Assembly (NCBI GenBank): GCA_949293405.1
Contig: CASFDI010000007.1
Location: 1 to 35,818 of the forward strand
From: an uncultured bacterium
GTDB lineage: Bacteria > Bacillota > Clostridia > Oscillospirales > CAG-272
DNA length: 35,818 nucleotides
Reading direction: 5' to 3'
Shown one piece after another: positions 14,504 through 22,654 of this stretch. Position numbers and translations under genes: made by a program. Each line of letters opens with the position of its first letter. The first letter of the stretch is position 1. The notes beneath the pieces were generated by a model that was not told where the DNA came from, did no database searches, and saw nothing but the letters and a program-made list of their open reading frames with translations.

Positions 14504-15388
14504 TCAGGAAAATTCCTCCCCGCGCGCAACGAAAAAATCCCGATAGGTGCGCACGCACGGCAACTGGGTCCAGGCGGACACGGCAGGAGGGGTCCGGTCC
14601 AGATCGTAGATACATGCCCCCTGAAGCGAGAGCAGGAAGGGAGAATGCGTGGAAATCACAAACTGGCATTCCTGCTCCCGCACGCATTCCTCAATGAAAT
14701 CCTTCAGAGCCAGCTGATTCTCGGGAGAAAGGCTGTTTTCGGGCTCATCGAGCAGATACAGTCCTCCGCCCGCAATCGCATCCACAAAATAGGCAAGCGC
14801 GCTTTCCCCGTTGGAGCGCTCCTCAATATTGCGCATGACACGGCTGCGCAGAAACTGCGACTGAGTCCCATGCCGCTTCTTGATGTCATGCACCTGTTTC
14901 CACCGCTCATAATCCGAAAAACCGTCCAGCCGGAGAATCTCAGGGTTCTCATCGTACCGTGTCTCCACATATTCGCGAATCAGCCGGTTGCGCCGGTCGT
15001 CGATACCCTCGTTGAGTCTGCGGATATCCAGCACCCTGTCGAATACGCCGTCGCTGGTGATGATCCTGCTGTCTTCCGGGACCGGTTTCTCCAGCACATA
15101 GTCGCACAGTTGCACATAATCGTCAAAGAAATCCGACCGGTTGCAGGGGGTGTTCCGCTCGAGCCCCAGTTTTTCGGCGATGACATTGAGCAGTGTGCTT
15201 TTCCCGCTCCCGTTATCCCCGCAGAAAACAGTGATTTCTTCAAAGAACAACTCGGGCACTTCCCGTTCCCTGAAAATACCGAACGGATATCTGCTGGTGT
15301 AGCAGGTGCGCTTTGCCTTACCGGAAGAAAAGAAAAAATTCTCTTCATCTTCACGCGCCGGAATGCGGAAAGTCTGCAGATACAGCAT
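14504..15388 (-). CDS. Stand-alone AAA/ABC-type ATPase (AAA_21-like)
   Basis: A 294-residue soluble ATPase with an ABC/SMC-style head and no membrane or coiled-coil part. Walker A GDNGSGKST is at residues 57-65, the signature-like SNGESA comes before Walker B GLYLLDEPENS, and the switch His is in ISTHSPF near the end. An insertion of about 110 charged residues separates Walker A from the signature. Proteins of this type are seen alone or in anti-phage and toxin systems; no partner nuclease or toxin is present here, so role is unknown. ATG 15388 is nine bases from AAGGAG. A GTG six bases further out (15394) is possible but too close to the ribosome site. It lies 85 bases after the GNAT gene and ends in a strong terminator. 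Confidence 0.85.
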   Translation of the reverse strand: MLYLQTFRIPAREDEENFFFSSGKAKRTCYTSRYPFGIFREREVPELFFEEITVFCGDNGSGKSTLLNVIAEKLGLERNTPCNRSDFFDDYVQLCDYVLEKPVPEDSRIITSDGVFDRVLDIRRLNEGIDDRRNRLIREYVETRYDENPEILRLDGFSDYERWKQVHDIKKRHGTQSQFLRSRVMRNIEERSNGESALAYFVDAIAGGGLYLLDEPENSLSPENQLALKDFIEECVREQECQFVISTHSPFLLSLQGACIYDLDRTPPAVSAWTQLPCVRTYRDFFVARGEEFS

Positions 15389-15473
15389 TTTCACGGTCTC
15401 CTTTCAAATTCAAAACGGGCTGCGGACGGGACGGCAGATCCGTACAGGACCGTTTTGCCGAGACTTTCCCGTC

Positions 15474-16268
15474 TCAGTCCTTCGCCTCACTGAACCCGGC
15501 CGTCCCGTTTCTTTTTGCAATGTCTGACAGAGGTTTGGCGGTCATTTCCACCCAGGAAGGAGAAAAACCGCTGCGTACTGCATTGCGTGCAGAGGCAACA
15601 TTGGACCAGGCGCAGCAATAAAACGGTACTTTCCCCCGTGCCAGGATCTCACACGCAAGGGCGGAAGTCAGTGCAGACGCAATCCCCTTCCGACGGTACT
15701 GCGGCAGCACATCCACTCCGATCTGCCACATCGTGTCACAGTCGGCAGAACAGGCGGCAAGGCCCACCAATTCCCCCCGGTCATAGGCCCCGACCCCCAG
15801 TACATCCAGTTCTTTCCGCTCTCGGCAGAGCGCGTTGCTCCACTGCGGCTGATACAGTCCGGCGAAGTCGGACGCATGCAGCAGACGCGTGCCGTACCGG
15901 CAGGGCAACCGATGCAGCCGCCCAAGATCAGGCAACCAGTACTCAGCCATAAAACAGACATCCGCCCCAAGCGGGCGCAACCGGCCGCTCAGCACATGCA
16001 GATGCGGCGTTTCAAAGCAGTGTACAGCGGGATACCGGCTGATGTAGTCTCTTGCGATTTCCCGGTATTCTTCGCGGACCGATGCCACAATCTGATGGCC
16101 GTAACTGACGAAATGGCAGAGAAACGGCAGTTCCAGATACCGGCGCGCCTGCGGATGCGCGGCCGAAAGAACAACCTTGTTTTCCGGAAGCAGGAAATCA
16201 TCCGGACTGCAGTTGCAGTCCATGGCAGACTGCTCTCGGGCAATCTGCACGATCTGCTGTGTGGTCAC
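15474..16268 (-). CDS. GNAT family N-acetyltransferase
   Basis: A 264-residue protein with the acetyl-CoA binding motif VDVLPQYRRKGIASALT in its C-terminal third, followed by CAWSNVASARNAVRSGF, the usual end of the GNAT fold. The first 140 residues form an extra N-terminal domain of unknown role. The acceptor substrate is unknown. The start is most likely the GTG at 16268: GGAGG is seven bases upstream and the GTGA overlaps the stop of the dehydrogenase gene by four bases. The alternative ATG at 16274 directly abuts the ribosome site. Coupled translation with the dehydrogenase suggests shared regulation, but no metabolic link is obvious. Confidence 0.85.
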   Translation of the reverse strand: MTTQQIVQIAREQSAMDCNCSPDDFLLPENKVVLSAAHPQARRYLELPFLCHFVSYGHQIVASVREEYREIARDYISRYPAVHCFETPHLHVLSGRLRPLGADVCFMAEYWLPDLGRLHRLPCRYGTRLLHASDFAGLYQPQWSNALCRERKELDVLGVGAYDRGELVGLAACSADCDTMWQIGVDVLPQYRRKGIASALTSALACEILARGKVPFYCCAWSNVASARNAVRSGFSPSWVEMTAKPLSDIAKRNGTAGFSEAKD

Positions 16269-17338
16269 AGGCATCCCTCCCCGTATTCCCTGCAAGAGGA
16301 GTCGGGCATCCTGACGGCAATCTTCATCACACCGTCCCGTCTGGATGTAAACAACTCATATGCCCGGTCAATCTGATCCAGCGGGAAGGTATGCGTGATC
16401 AGCGGAGTGGTGTCCAGTTGACTGTCTGCAATCAGGCGCAGAATTTCAGCGCAGTCGCATCCATCCACCCCGCCGGTACGGAAGGTCAGGTTTTTGCCGT
16501 ACATCTGGGGCAGCGGCAGAACCTGAGGCTCCTCATACAGCGCCACCACGGTGACCGTGGCATTGGGGCGTGCACACTGCCAGGCAAGAGTGAAAGTATC
16601 CTTTCCCCCTGCGACTTCGAAAACCGCATCCGCTCCCCCGTGTCCGCTGACCTGCACCGCCAGCTCGCGGCAGGTCTCGGGCAGGACGGCCTGAACCTGC
16701 GGGTAATGCTCCCTGACAAACGCCAGTCTGCCGGGGTCCTGCTCGCACACAATCAGATGGCGGGGGTTCATCCGCGAAACGCAGAGCAGCGTGCAGATTC
16801 CCGTAGGTCCCGCCCCGATCACCAGGACCGTGTCCTCCGGTGTGACGGGAGTAATGCGCGCCGCCCAGAACCCGGTCGCCAGGATATCCCCGGCAAACAG
16901 AGCCGCACGGTCGCTCACCCCATCTGGGATCCGGCAGAGTCCGGTATCGGCAAGCGGCACTCTGACATATTCGGCCTGTCCGCCGTCGATCCGGCATCCG
17001 AGCGACCAGCCGCCCTCTGAATGAGTACAATTGTTTACATATCCGCGCCGACAAAAATAGCACTCCCCGCAGAATGTCTCCACATTGACGCACACCCGGT
17101 CGCCCGGGCGGACCGTCCGAACTGCATTTCCCACCGATTCCACAACACCCACCATTTCGTGTCCCACCGTGATACCGGGCACAGCACGGGGTACGGAACC
17201 GGCGCGGATATGCAGGTCACTGGCGCAGATACTGGCGAGAGTCACCCGCACCACCGCATCAGTCGGATGCAGAAGAGCAGGTTTCGGCTTCTCTGTCAGA
17301 CAGAAAAGCCCTGGTTTGATGTAGGTGTATGCAAGCAT
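16265..17338 (-). CDS. Zinc-dependent medium-chain alcohol/polyol dehydrogenase
   Basis: A 357-residue MDR enzyme. Catalytic zinc ligands are Cys38 (ICASD) and His60-Glu61 (GHE), and structural zinc is bound by Cys90, Cys93, Cys96 and Cys104. The Rossmann motif VIGAGPTGICT lies near 172-182 and the following CEQD acidic residue favours NAD. Relatives include sorbitol/threonine-type and other sugar alcohol dehydrogenases, and the exact substrate is open. Start ATG at 17338 has GGAGG six bases upstream. It has its own promoter (17458-17486) overlapping the stop codon of the upstream araC gene, and is translationally coupled to the GNAT gene. Confidence 0.9.
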   Translation of the reverse strand: MLAYTYIKPGLFCLTEKPKPALLHPTDAVVRVTLASICASDLHIRAGSVPRAVPGITVGHEMVGVVESVGNAVRTVRPGDRVCVNVETFCGECYFCRRGYVNNCTHSEGGWSLGCRIDGGQAEYVRVPLADTGLCRIPDGVSDRAALFAGDILATGFWAARITPVTPEDTVLVIGAGPTGICTLLCVSRMNPRHLIVCEQDPGRLAFVREHYPQVQAVLPETCRELAVQVSGHGGADAVFEVAGGKDTFTLAWQCARPNATVTVVALYEEPQVLPLPQMYGKNLTFRTGGVDGCDCAEILRLIADSQLDTTPLITHTFPLDQIDRAYELFTSRRDGVMKIAVRMPDSSCREYGEGCL

Positions 17339-17457
17339 CTCTTTCCTCCGTAATCCGCTGCGGTATTGTTACGGCATGTCCTCAGTGCAACCGCACCGGT
17401 TCATACCACAGACTCCCTGCCGCATGGAATTCCGCATCGCTGCCGATCCCGAAAATC

Positions 17458-17486
17458 ATTGTAGCATAAATGACAGCACATTACAA
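17458..17486 (-). promoter_or_regulatory. Promoter of the dehydrogenase-GNAT operon
   Basis: Minus strand TTGTAA (17486-17481), 17-base spacer, TACAAT (17463-17458) with an extended-10 TG. The -35 covers the stop codon of araC. Confidence 0.65.
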
Positions 17487-18311
17487 GTCCTTCTCTGACG
17501 GTCCGGTCTGTTCATATCGGGCCTGCATGCGGCGTACATACTCCCGCGGAGTGATCTTCATCCTCCGTCTGAATACATGACTGAAGTATGCACCGGAAGA
17601 AAATCCGCATTCCAATGCAACTGCGGAAAGTGTCGCATCCGTGCGCAGCAGCAGATCGACCGCTTTTCTGATGCGTTGTTCTTCGACATAGTCCCGCAGG
17701 GTCCGGCCGGTTGCGCGCCGGAAGCAATTGTGAAAGTATACCGGACTGAGCGAGATACGGGCAGCCAGGGTGTTCAGACTCAAATCCGATGAAAGATGCG
17801 TATCAATATAGCCAAGTACTTCTTCAATGAGCCCACGCTGTCCCGTCCGATGTCCGGCGTCCGCTACTGTTCCCGCATCCCGTATCAGCATATATACCGT
17901 CTCCAGCAGCAGTGCATGCAGGTGCAACATCTCCCACTCAGAACCATCACGGAAAGAGCGGACGATCTGTTCCATCCGTTTGCGCATACTGACAGGATCG
18001 GCCAGCCCGATAAACACCGGCAATCCGCACAGGGCCCGGTACAGGCTTCCCTCCTGCATCACCATATGGATAAACAGGCATTCGAAAGGAAGCCGGGTGC
18101 AACGCACCTGTCCGGGTTTTACACAGAGAAAACGATTGCTTCGGATGGACATGGAAACATTGTCAACATACGAAACGCCGCCGTCTGCCAGTGGCAGTTC
18201 CAGTTCAAACATCATGGTGCTCCTGTGCGGAGTGATCTTTCCGGCCTTATAAACCGACTGAGCATTATAGATTCCTGCGGCAACAATTTGCGGCATCCGT
18301 TCTACATGCAT
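17481..18311 (-). CDS. AraC family transcriptional regulator
   Basis: A 276-residue regulator. The N-terminal half looks like the sugar-sensing cupin domain (MFELELPLADGG, RFLCVKPGQVRC). The C-terminal 100 residues hold two helix-turn-helix motifs, LSLNTLAARISLSPVYFHNCF and LSAVALECGFSSGAYFSHVF, ending in the AraC signature TPREYVRRMQ. I chose ATG 18311 with GGAGG six bases upstream; the longer frame reads into the promoter. It is divergent from the dehydratase/SDR/GH16 cluster and probably activates it, since the facing promoter lacks a good -35. Its own promoter (18378-18406) contains a GAATTC palindrome in the spacer, so autoregulation is likely. Confidence 0.88.
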   Translation of the reverse strand: MHVERMPQIVAAGIYNAQSVYKAGKITPHRSTMMFELELPLADGGVSYVDNVSMSIRSNRFLCVKPGQVRCTRLPFECLFIHMVMQEGSLYRALCGLPVFIGLADPVSMRKRMEQIVRSFRDGSEWEMLHLHALLLETVYMLIRDAGTVADAGHRTGQRGLIEEVLGYIDTHLSSDLSLNTLAARISLSPVYFHNCFRRATGRTLRDYVEEQRIRKAVDLLLRTDATLSAVALECGFSSGAYFSHVFRRRMKITPREYVRRMQARYEQTGPSEKDL

Positions 18312-18377
18312 AAACTTCCTCCATGATAAGAATTCGCATAAATCAGATAAAAAACCGATAGAATTCCAGTAAAATAT

Positions 18378-18406
18378 ATGATACACTGAATTCGGATTCA
18401 AGTCAA
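18378..18406 (-). promoter_or_regulatory. araC promoter in a divergent control region
   Basis: Minus strand TTGACT (18406-18401), 17-base spacer, TATCAT (18383-18378). The region 18312-18430 also holds three GAATTC palindromes at 18330, 18361 and 18388, about 31 and 27 bases apart, one inside this spacer. They are candidate AraC half-sites. Confidence 0.65.
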
Positions 18407-18430
18407 GTCTGTTTTGAAAAGGAGATCGGA

Positions 18431-19591
18431 ATGCGCATCCGTGATATCAGGACCTTTGTCGTTGACTGTTATCGGACTAACTGGATATTTGTAAAGGTAT
18501 ACACCGACGAAGGGATCGACGGGGTAGGAGAAGCCACACTGGAATACAAAGAAAAAGCACTGATTGGTGCGGTAAATCACCTCAGGGAATCACTCGTCGG
18601 TAAAGACCCCGGGAACATTGAAAAAATCTGGCGTGATTCTTACCGGGACGCCTACTGGCGGGGCGGAGCCGTGCTGATGTCTGCTCTTTCGGCTGTTGAA
18701 ATGGCACTGTGGGATATTCTTGGGAAGAGTCTTGGGGTGCCGGTCAGCCGCCTGCTGGGAGGCAATGTGCACGATTCGGTGCGCATCTATGTCAACGGCT
18801 GGTTTGCAGGTGCGCGGGAGCCGGAAGAATTTGCCGAGAAAGCACGACAAGCGGTTGCACGGGGCGTTACTGCTCTGAAATGGGATCCGTTCGGCAGTCA
18901 TTACATGGAGCTGTCAAACGGCGCGCTCGATCACGCCTTGCGGTGCATTGACGCGGTACGGCTGGCAGTGGGAAACCGTGTGGATCTGTTGATTGAAGGG
19001 CACGGAAGATTCAACCTTCCTACCGCTGTCCGGATTGCCAAAGAACTGGAGCCGTTCCGCCCCATGTTTTTTGAAGAACCGGTGCCTCCCGACAATCCGG
19101 ATACCCTGCGCGCCGTCAAAGACAAGTCCCCGGTTCCGATCGCCGCAGGAGAACGGCTGTATACCCGCTGGGATTACAGAGGGCTGTTCGACCGGATGGC
19201 CGCCGACTATATCCAGCCCGACATCTCACATGCCGGCGGGATTCTGGAACTCAAGAAAATTGCGGCGGAGGCCGAGAGCCGCTATATTCCCTTCGCACCG
19301 CACAATCCCTCGGGGCCGGTGGCCACTGCCGCGACCCTGCAGCTGGCTGCCACCTGTCCGAACTTCTGCATTCTGGAAATCATGTACTCCGATGTGCTCT
19401 GGCGTCGGGAGATCACCGACGAAAACCTGCAATATGCCGACGGCAGAATCCGCATTCCGGAAAAACCCGGCCTGGGAATCGAACTGAATGAAGAGGCCTG
19501 CCTCGCACATCCGTACCGGACTCATACCCTGCGTCATTACACCGGCGCACTGACCGATATCCGGCCGCCGGAAACCGCATTTTATTTCTGA
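18431..19591 (+). CDS. Mandelate racemase/enolase superfamily, galactonate dehydratase-like
   Basis: A 386-residue enolase-superfamily enzyme that removes water from a sugar acid (aldonate). Residues align in spacing with D-galactonate dehydratase: Lys150-x-Asp152, metal ligands Glu189, Glu215 and Glu241, acid His191 next to the first ligand (EGH), Asp264 in QPDISHAGG, and base His291 in APHNPSGP. The first ligand is Glu rather than the Asp recalled for E. coli DgoD, so substrate may differ (gluconate, galactonate or related). The start has AAGGAG eight bases upstream. It opens the cluster divergent from araC and the SDR follows after 12 bases; the product would be a 2-keto-3-deoxy sugar acid, but no KDPG/KDGal aldolase or kinase is in this window. 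Confidence 0.85.
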   Translation: MRIRDIRTFVVDCYRTNWIFVKVYTDEGIDGVGEATLEYKEKALIGAVNHLRESLVGKDPGNIEKIWRDSYRDAYWRGGAVLMSALSAVEMALWDILGKSLGVPVSRLLGGNVHDSVRIYVNGWFAGAREPEEFAEKARQAVARGVTALKWDPFGSHYMELSNGALDHALRCIDAVRLAVGNRVDLLIEGHGRFNLPTAVRIAKELEPFRPMFFEEPVPPDNPDTLRAVKDKSPVPIAAGERLYTRWDYRGLFDRMAADYIQPDISHAGGILELKKIAAEAESRYIPFAPHNPSGPVATAATLQLAATCPNFCILEIMYSDVLWRREITDENLQYADGRIRIPEKPGLGIELNEEACLAHPYRTHTLRHYTGALTDIRPPETAFYF

Positions 19592-19603
19592 AAGGAGAGC
19601 CCT

Positions 19604-20398
19604 ATGCACACCGTACTGATTACAGGTGCCTGCGTCAATACCGGCGTTGACATTGTACATAAATTTGCGTCCGAGGGTTGGCGGGTCCTGTTCACCGGCC
19701 GGAAAGAAGAAGCCGTGATGCAGGCACAGTCCTGCTATCGCGCCGCCTATCCCTCCGTATCCATCACCGGGTATACACTGCCCTCCCTGCGGGATGCGTA
19801 CACCGTGGATGAGGAGGCAGCAGAACGGCTGTATACCGATCTTGACAGGCAGGGAATCACGGTCGATGTCCTGGTTCTCAATGCCGCTCATCAGGGGCTG
19901 GGCATGCGGGTGCTGGAAAGTCCGCTGTCCGATTTCATGCAGGTCATCAACACCAATATGACCTGGAACTTCTGCATGGCCGTGAAGGCCGCCCGTCGCA
20001 TGTGCCGGGCCGGCGGCGGGTCAATTATTTTCGTCAATTCCAATACCGCATACCGTGCGATTCCGGACCGGGTCGCCTATGCCGCATCCAAGAGCGGTCA
20101 GCTCGGCATGATGCGCGCCCTAGCACTGGACCTCGGGCGCTACAATATCCGGGTCAATGCAGTACTCCCCGGCATGATCCGCACAGACCGATGGACAGAA
20201 CACCCTGATTTTTACAGCTCGGTTCCCTCCCGTTTCACACCGCTCGGCGATGTGGCGACCGGCGCGGATATTGCGGACGCAGTGTGGTACTTTGCCGCTC
20301 ATGCGCGCAACACCACTGGTGCGGAGCTGGTGGTAGACGGCGGAAACATGATTCAGCTCTATCCCATCATACCGCAGGCAGAGGAACAACGGCCATGA
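19604..20398 (+). CDS. SDR family oxidoreductase (sugar/sugar-acid dehydrogenase-like)
   Basis: A 264-residue short-chain dehydrogenase. The nucleotide motif is the variant TGACVNTG at 7-14, the NNAG position reads LNAAH, the catalytic Ser lies in FVNSNTAYR, followed by YAASK with Tyr and Lys, and PGMIRTD. Start has AAGGAG seven bases upstream. It follows the dehydratase by 12 bases and overlaps the beta-helix gene by four (ATGA), so the cluster is one operon. It likely oxidises or reduces a sugar or sugar acid feeding the dehydratase; the direction is inference. The unusual glycine motif could lower or change cofactor preference. Confidence 0.88.
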   Translation: MHTVLITGACVNTGVDIVHKFASEGWRVLFTGRKEEAVMQAQSCYRAAYPSVSITGYTLPSLRDAYTVDEEAAERLYTDLDRQGITVDVLVLNAAHQGLGMRVLESPLSDFMQVINTNMTWNFCMAVKAARRMCRAGGGSIIFVNSNTAYRAIPDRVAYAASKSGQLGMMRALALDLGRYNIRVNAVLPGMIRTDRWTEHPDFYSSVPSRFTPLGDVATGADIADAVWYFAAHARNTTGAELVVDGGNMIQLYPIIPQAEEQRP

Positions 20399-21486
20399 AA
20401 AACTACGATGTAACCGATTACGGTGCTGTGGGAGACGGCGTCACCGACGATACCCGTGCGATCCGGAACGCCATTGACCACTGCCGCCGAAGCGGCGGAG
20501 GGCGTGTCAGTCTGGCCGCAGGCACCTATCTGTGCGGAGGAATCCGCCTGTATTCGCATACAGATCTGCATCTGTCTTCAGATGCCACCCTGCTGATGAG
20601 CACCGATCCGGGCGCCTTCCCCATTCCGGATATCATCAATGAGCGGCATCTGTGGCTTTACCGGCGCCGCAAACTGTCGCCCCCCTCCCCGCATGGTGCT
20701 GTTCATGGGATGTACCGATGTGACGGTGGAATCGGTGTGCATGACCGACCCGGCTTCCGGCTGGTCCTTCTGGGTCTGCGACTGTGAACGGGTACAGTTC
20801 CGTGGGATCAGGATTCTGTCTGATCTGCACTATCCCTCCGCATCAACTGCTCGCGGGATGTCACCGTTTCCGATTGCGTCATCCGCTGCGGAGATGACGC
20901 CATTGTGGTACGCGCCTACACCGGTGTATTGCACTGCAAACGACCGTGCGAACGCATCACCGTCACCAACTGCACGCTGACCAGTTATGCGCACGCCATC
21001 CGGATCGGCTGGACCAACGATGGAATCATCCGCAACTGCATCTTCTCGGATCTCGTGATCACCAACAGCAACGGCGGTATCGGAATTACCTTGCCCCGGG
21101 GAAAGACGGAACCATTGAGCGATCAGGGAGATGATGAGACCCTGATCGAACATCTGCTGTTTGAAAACATTGTCATGGACCGCCACTACCACGATCCGAT
21201 CAATATCAAAATTGACGAAAACAACCGGGTCGCCGCCATCCGGGACATTACCTTTTCCAATATCCGGGCAATCAGCGGCATGCCGCCGAGTTTTTACGGT
21301 CGGGCGGACTGTCACCTCAAGGATATCACCCTTTCAAACTGCAGCTTCACAATTCGACCGGTAACCGAGCATTATGCCCCGCCTCCCGGTATTCCCTGCT
21401 ACACAAAGGACCCGGGAACGCCCGATCCTCTGCTTGCTTACGCGGACCGGTTCCGCATGGAGAATGTCACTTTCAGTCCGGACTGA
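20395..21486 (+). pseudogene. Broken right-handed beta-helix (GH28/pectate-lyase-3-like) enzyme
   Basis: Three reading segments of one gene. Segment 1 (20395 to about 20640) starts MKNYDVTDYGAVGDGVTDDT, the standard opening of pectate-lyase-3/GH28 beta-helices. Segment 2 (about 20680-20835) reads RMVLFMGCTDVTVES to ILSDLHYPS one frame over. Segment 3 (about 20845-21486) returns to the first frame with CGDDAIVVRAY, the conserved GDD, and HAIRIGW. Joined length is about 363 residues, shorter than usual, and the block between IINE and RMVLF is missing, so the first lesion is probably a deletion. The second lies exactly where the catalytic Asp region (expected ADGI after HYPS) should be. A deletion of 13 bases would restore both frame and motif. 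No signal peptide. Overlaps the SDR stop by four bases. As it stands it should be inactive. Confidence 0.8.
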
Positions 21487-21547
21487 AACAGAATGTATCC
21501 GTAAAGATTTGAGAACATCCACTGCTCAGAATTCAAGGAGGAGTATC

Positions 21548-22363
21548 ATGCAATTATTTGAAGTAAAAAATCACCAGCCGAGTTTTCTGCCTGACGGAGC
21601 ATTTCAGCTTGTCTGGTCGGATGAATTTGACGGCACCGAACTGGATCGGTCAAAATGGGATTACCGTCTGTCGATGATGGGAAAAAGGCACCCGGCATGG
21701 ACCGATAAAGGCGTGCATCTGGACGGAAACAGCAATGCGGTTTTTACCCTGTTACAAGAGGAAGGCAGACCGGTAAGTGCTCAGCTGCAGACCGGATACA
21801 ACTTTATGGATGAGCCGGTAACCAAGACGCGCTTCGGAGCGGACGATCTCCAATGGAACATCGGAAAACTGAAGCAAAGCAAATTTGTCCACACGTATGG
21901 GTACTATGAATGCCGATGCAGGCTCCAGCAGAAAGAGGGCTGGTGGAGCGCGTTCTGGATCCAGTCGCCCATTATCGGTGCTTCAACCGATGCGCGGTAT
22001 ACCGGCGCCGAAATGGATGTCATGGAAAGTTTTCGTCCCGGTCTCATTGCCCCGCACAATGTCTTCACCGGAGGATATGGACTGGACATGAAGCGTATCA
22101 GCACCGGGGGAAATGTCAGTCTCGACCCTGCAGAATTTCACAGGTTCGGACTGCTGTGGACCGAAACCGGATATACCTTTTATATAGACGGTCGGGAGGA
22201 CGGCACCGTTACCGACTACTGCTCGGCATGCCCTCAGTTCCTGCTGATCAGTACCGAGGTGCAGGGATACCGGCAGGATGCACATGCCCCGGTCAGCGAA
22301 GCCTATGATGCTCTGCATGATACCTTTCTGGTAGACTATGTAAGGGTCTTTGACAGAATATAA
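21548..22363 (+). CDS. GH16 family glycoside hydrolase
   Basis: A 271-residue enzyme with the GH16 catalytic signature AEMDVME, Glu155 as nucleophile, Asp157 assisting and Glu160 as acid/base. Preceding WSDEFDGTELDRSKW (23-37) and GYYECRCRLQ are also typical. GH16 enzymes cut beta-1,3 or beta-1,4 links in glucans, galactans, agars or mucin-type chains; the subfamily cannot be set here. There is no signal peptide or carbohydrate-binding module, so it appears to act inside the cell on imported oligosaccharides, unusual for the family. Start ATG 21548 has AAGGAGG six bases upstream, 61 bases after the beta-helix gene. Last gene of the araC-linked cluster; no clear terminator follows. Confidence 0.85.
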   Translation: MQLFEVKNHQPSFLPDGAFQLVWSDEFDGTELDRSKWDYRLSMMGKRHPAWTDKGVHLDGNSNAVFTLLQEEGRPVSAQLQTGYNFMDEPVTKTRFGADDLQWNIGKLKQSKFVHTYGYYECRCRLQQKEGWWSAFWIQSPIIGASTDARYTGAEMDVMESFRPGLIAPHNVFTGGYGLDMKRISTGGNVSLDPAEFHRFGLLWTETGYTFYIDGREDGTVTDYCSACPQFLLISTEVQGYRQDAHAPVSEAYDALHDTFLVDYVRVFDRI

Positions 22364-22617
22364 ACCGTTTTTTCCTTGCATTCCCGTAATTGATCTCTGC
22401 CAATACGCAACACCCCGGAAAATTGCCGCCGGAATCTGCGGAATCACGGCTGATCCTGTCTGGTTCCCTGCGTACATAAACTGTAAAATATTGTTTGCAA
22501 CCCGGATCTCACGCCTGTGAGACAACCGCCATATATTTTTATGGTCCCACATCTCCACATGCGTATTTTTGTCTGAAAAATCCGAAAGAATGACGCGACA
22601 TCCGCTCCCTGATCTGC
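22364..22617. other. Intergenic region between GH16 and GH43 genes
   Basis: No gene seen. It contains a perfect TCTCAC-GCCT-GTGAGA palindrome (22507-22522) without a T-run, and the promoter of the GH43 gene at its end. The stretch is more AT-rich than its surroundings. Confidence 0.4.
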
Positions 22618-22623
22618 TATAAT
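22595..22623 (+). promoter_or_regulatory. Extended -10 promoter of the GH43 gene
   Basis: TGCTATAAT with TATAAT at 22618-22623; the -35 position 17 bases upstream (GCGACA) is poor, so activity would rest on the extended -10. The start codon is 32 bases downstream. Confidence 0.5.
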
Positions 22624-22654
22624 GGAGTTATCCCGAACACCAGGAGACCATCTG

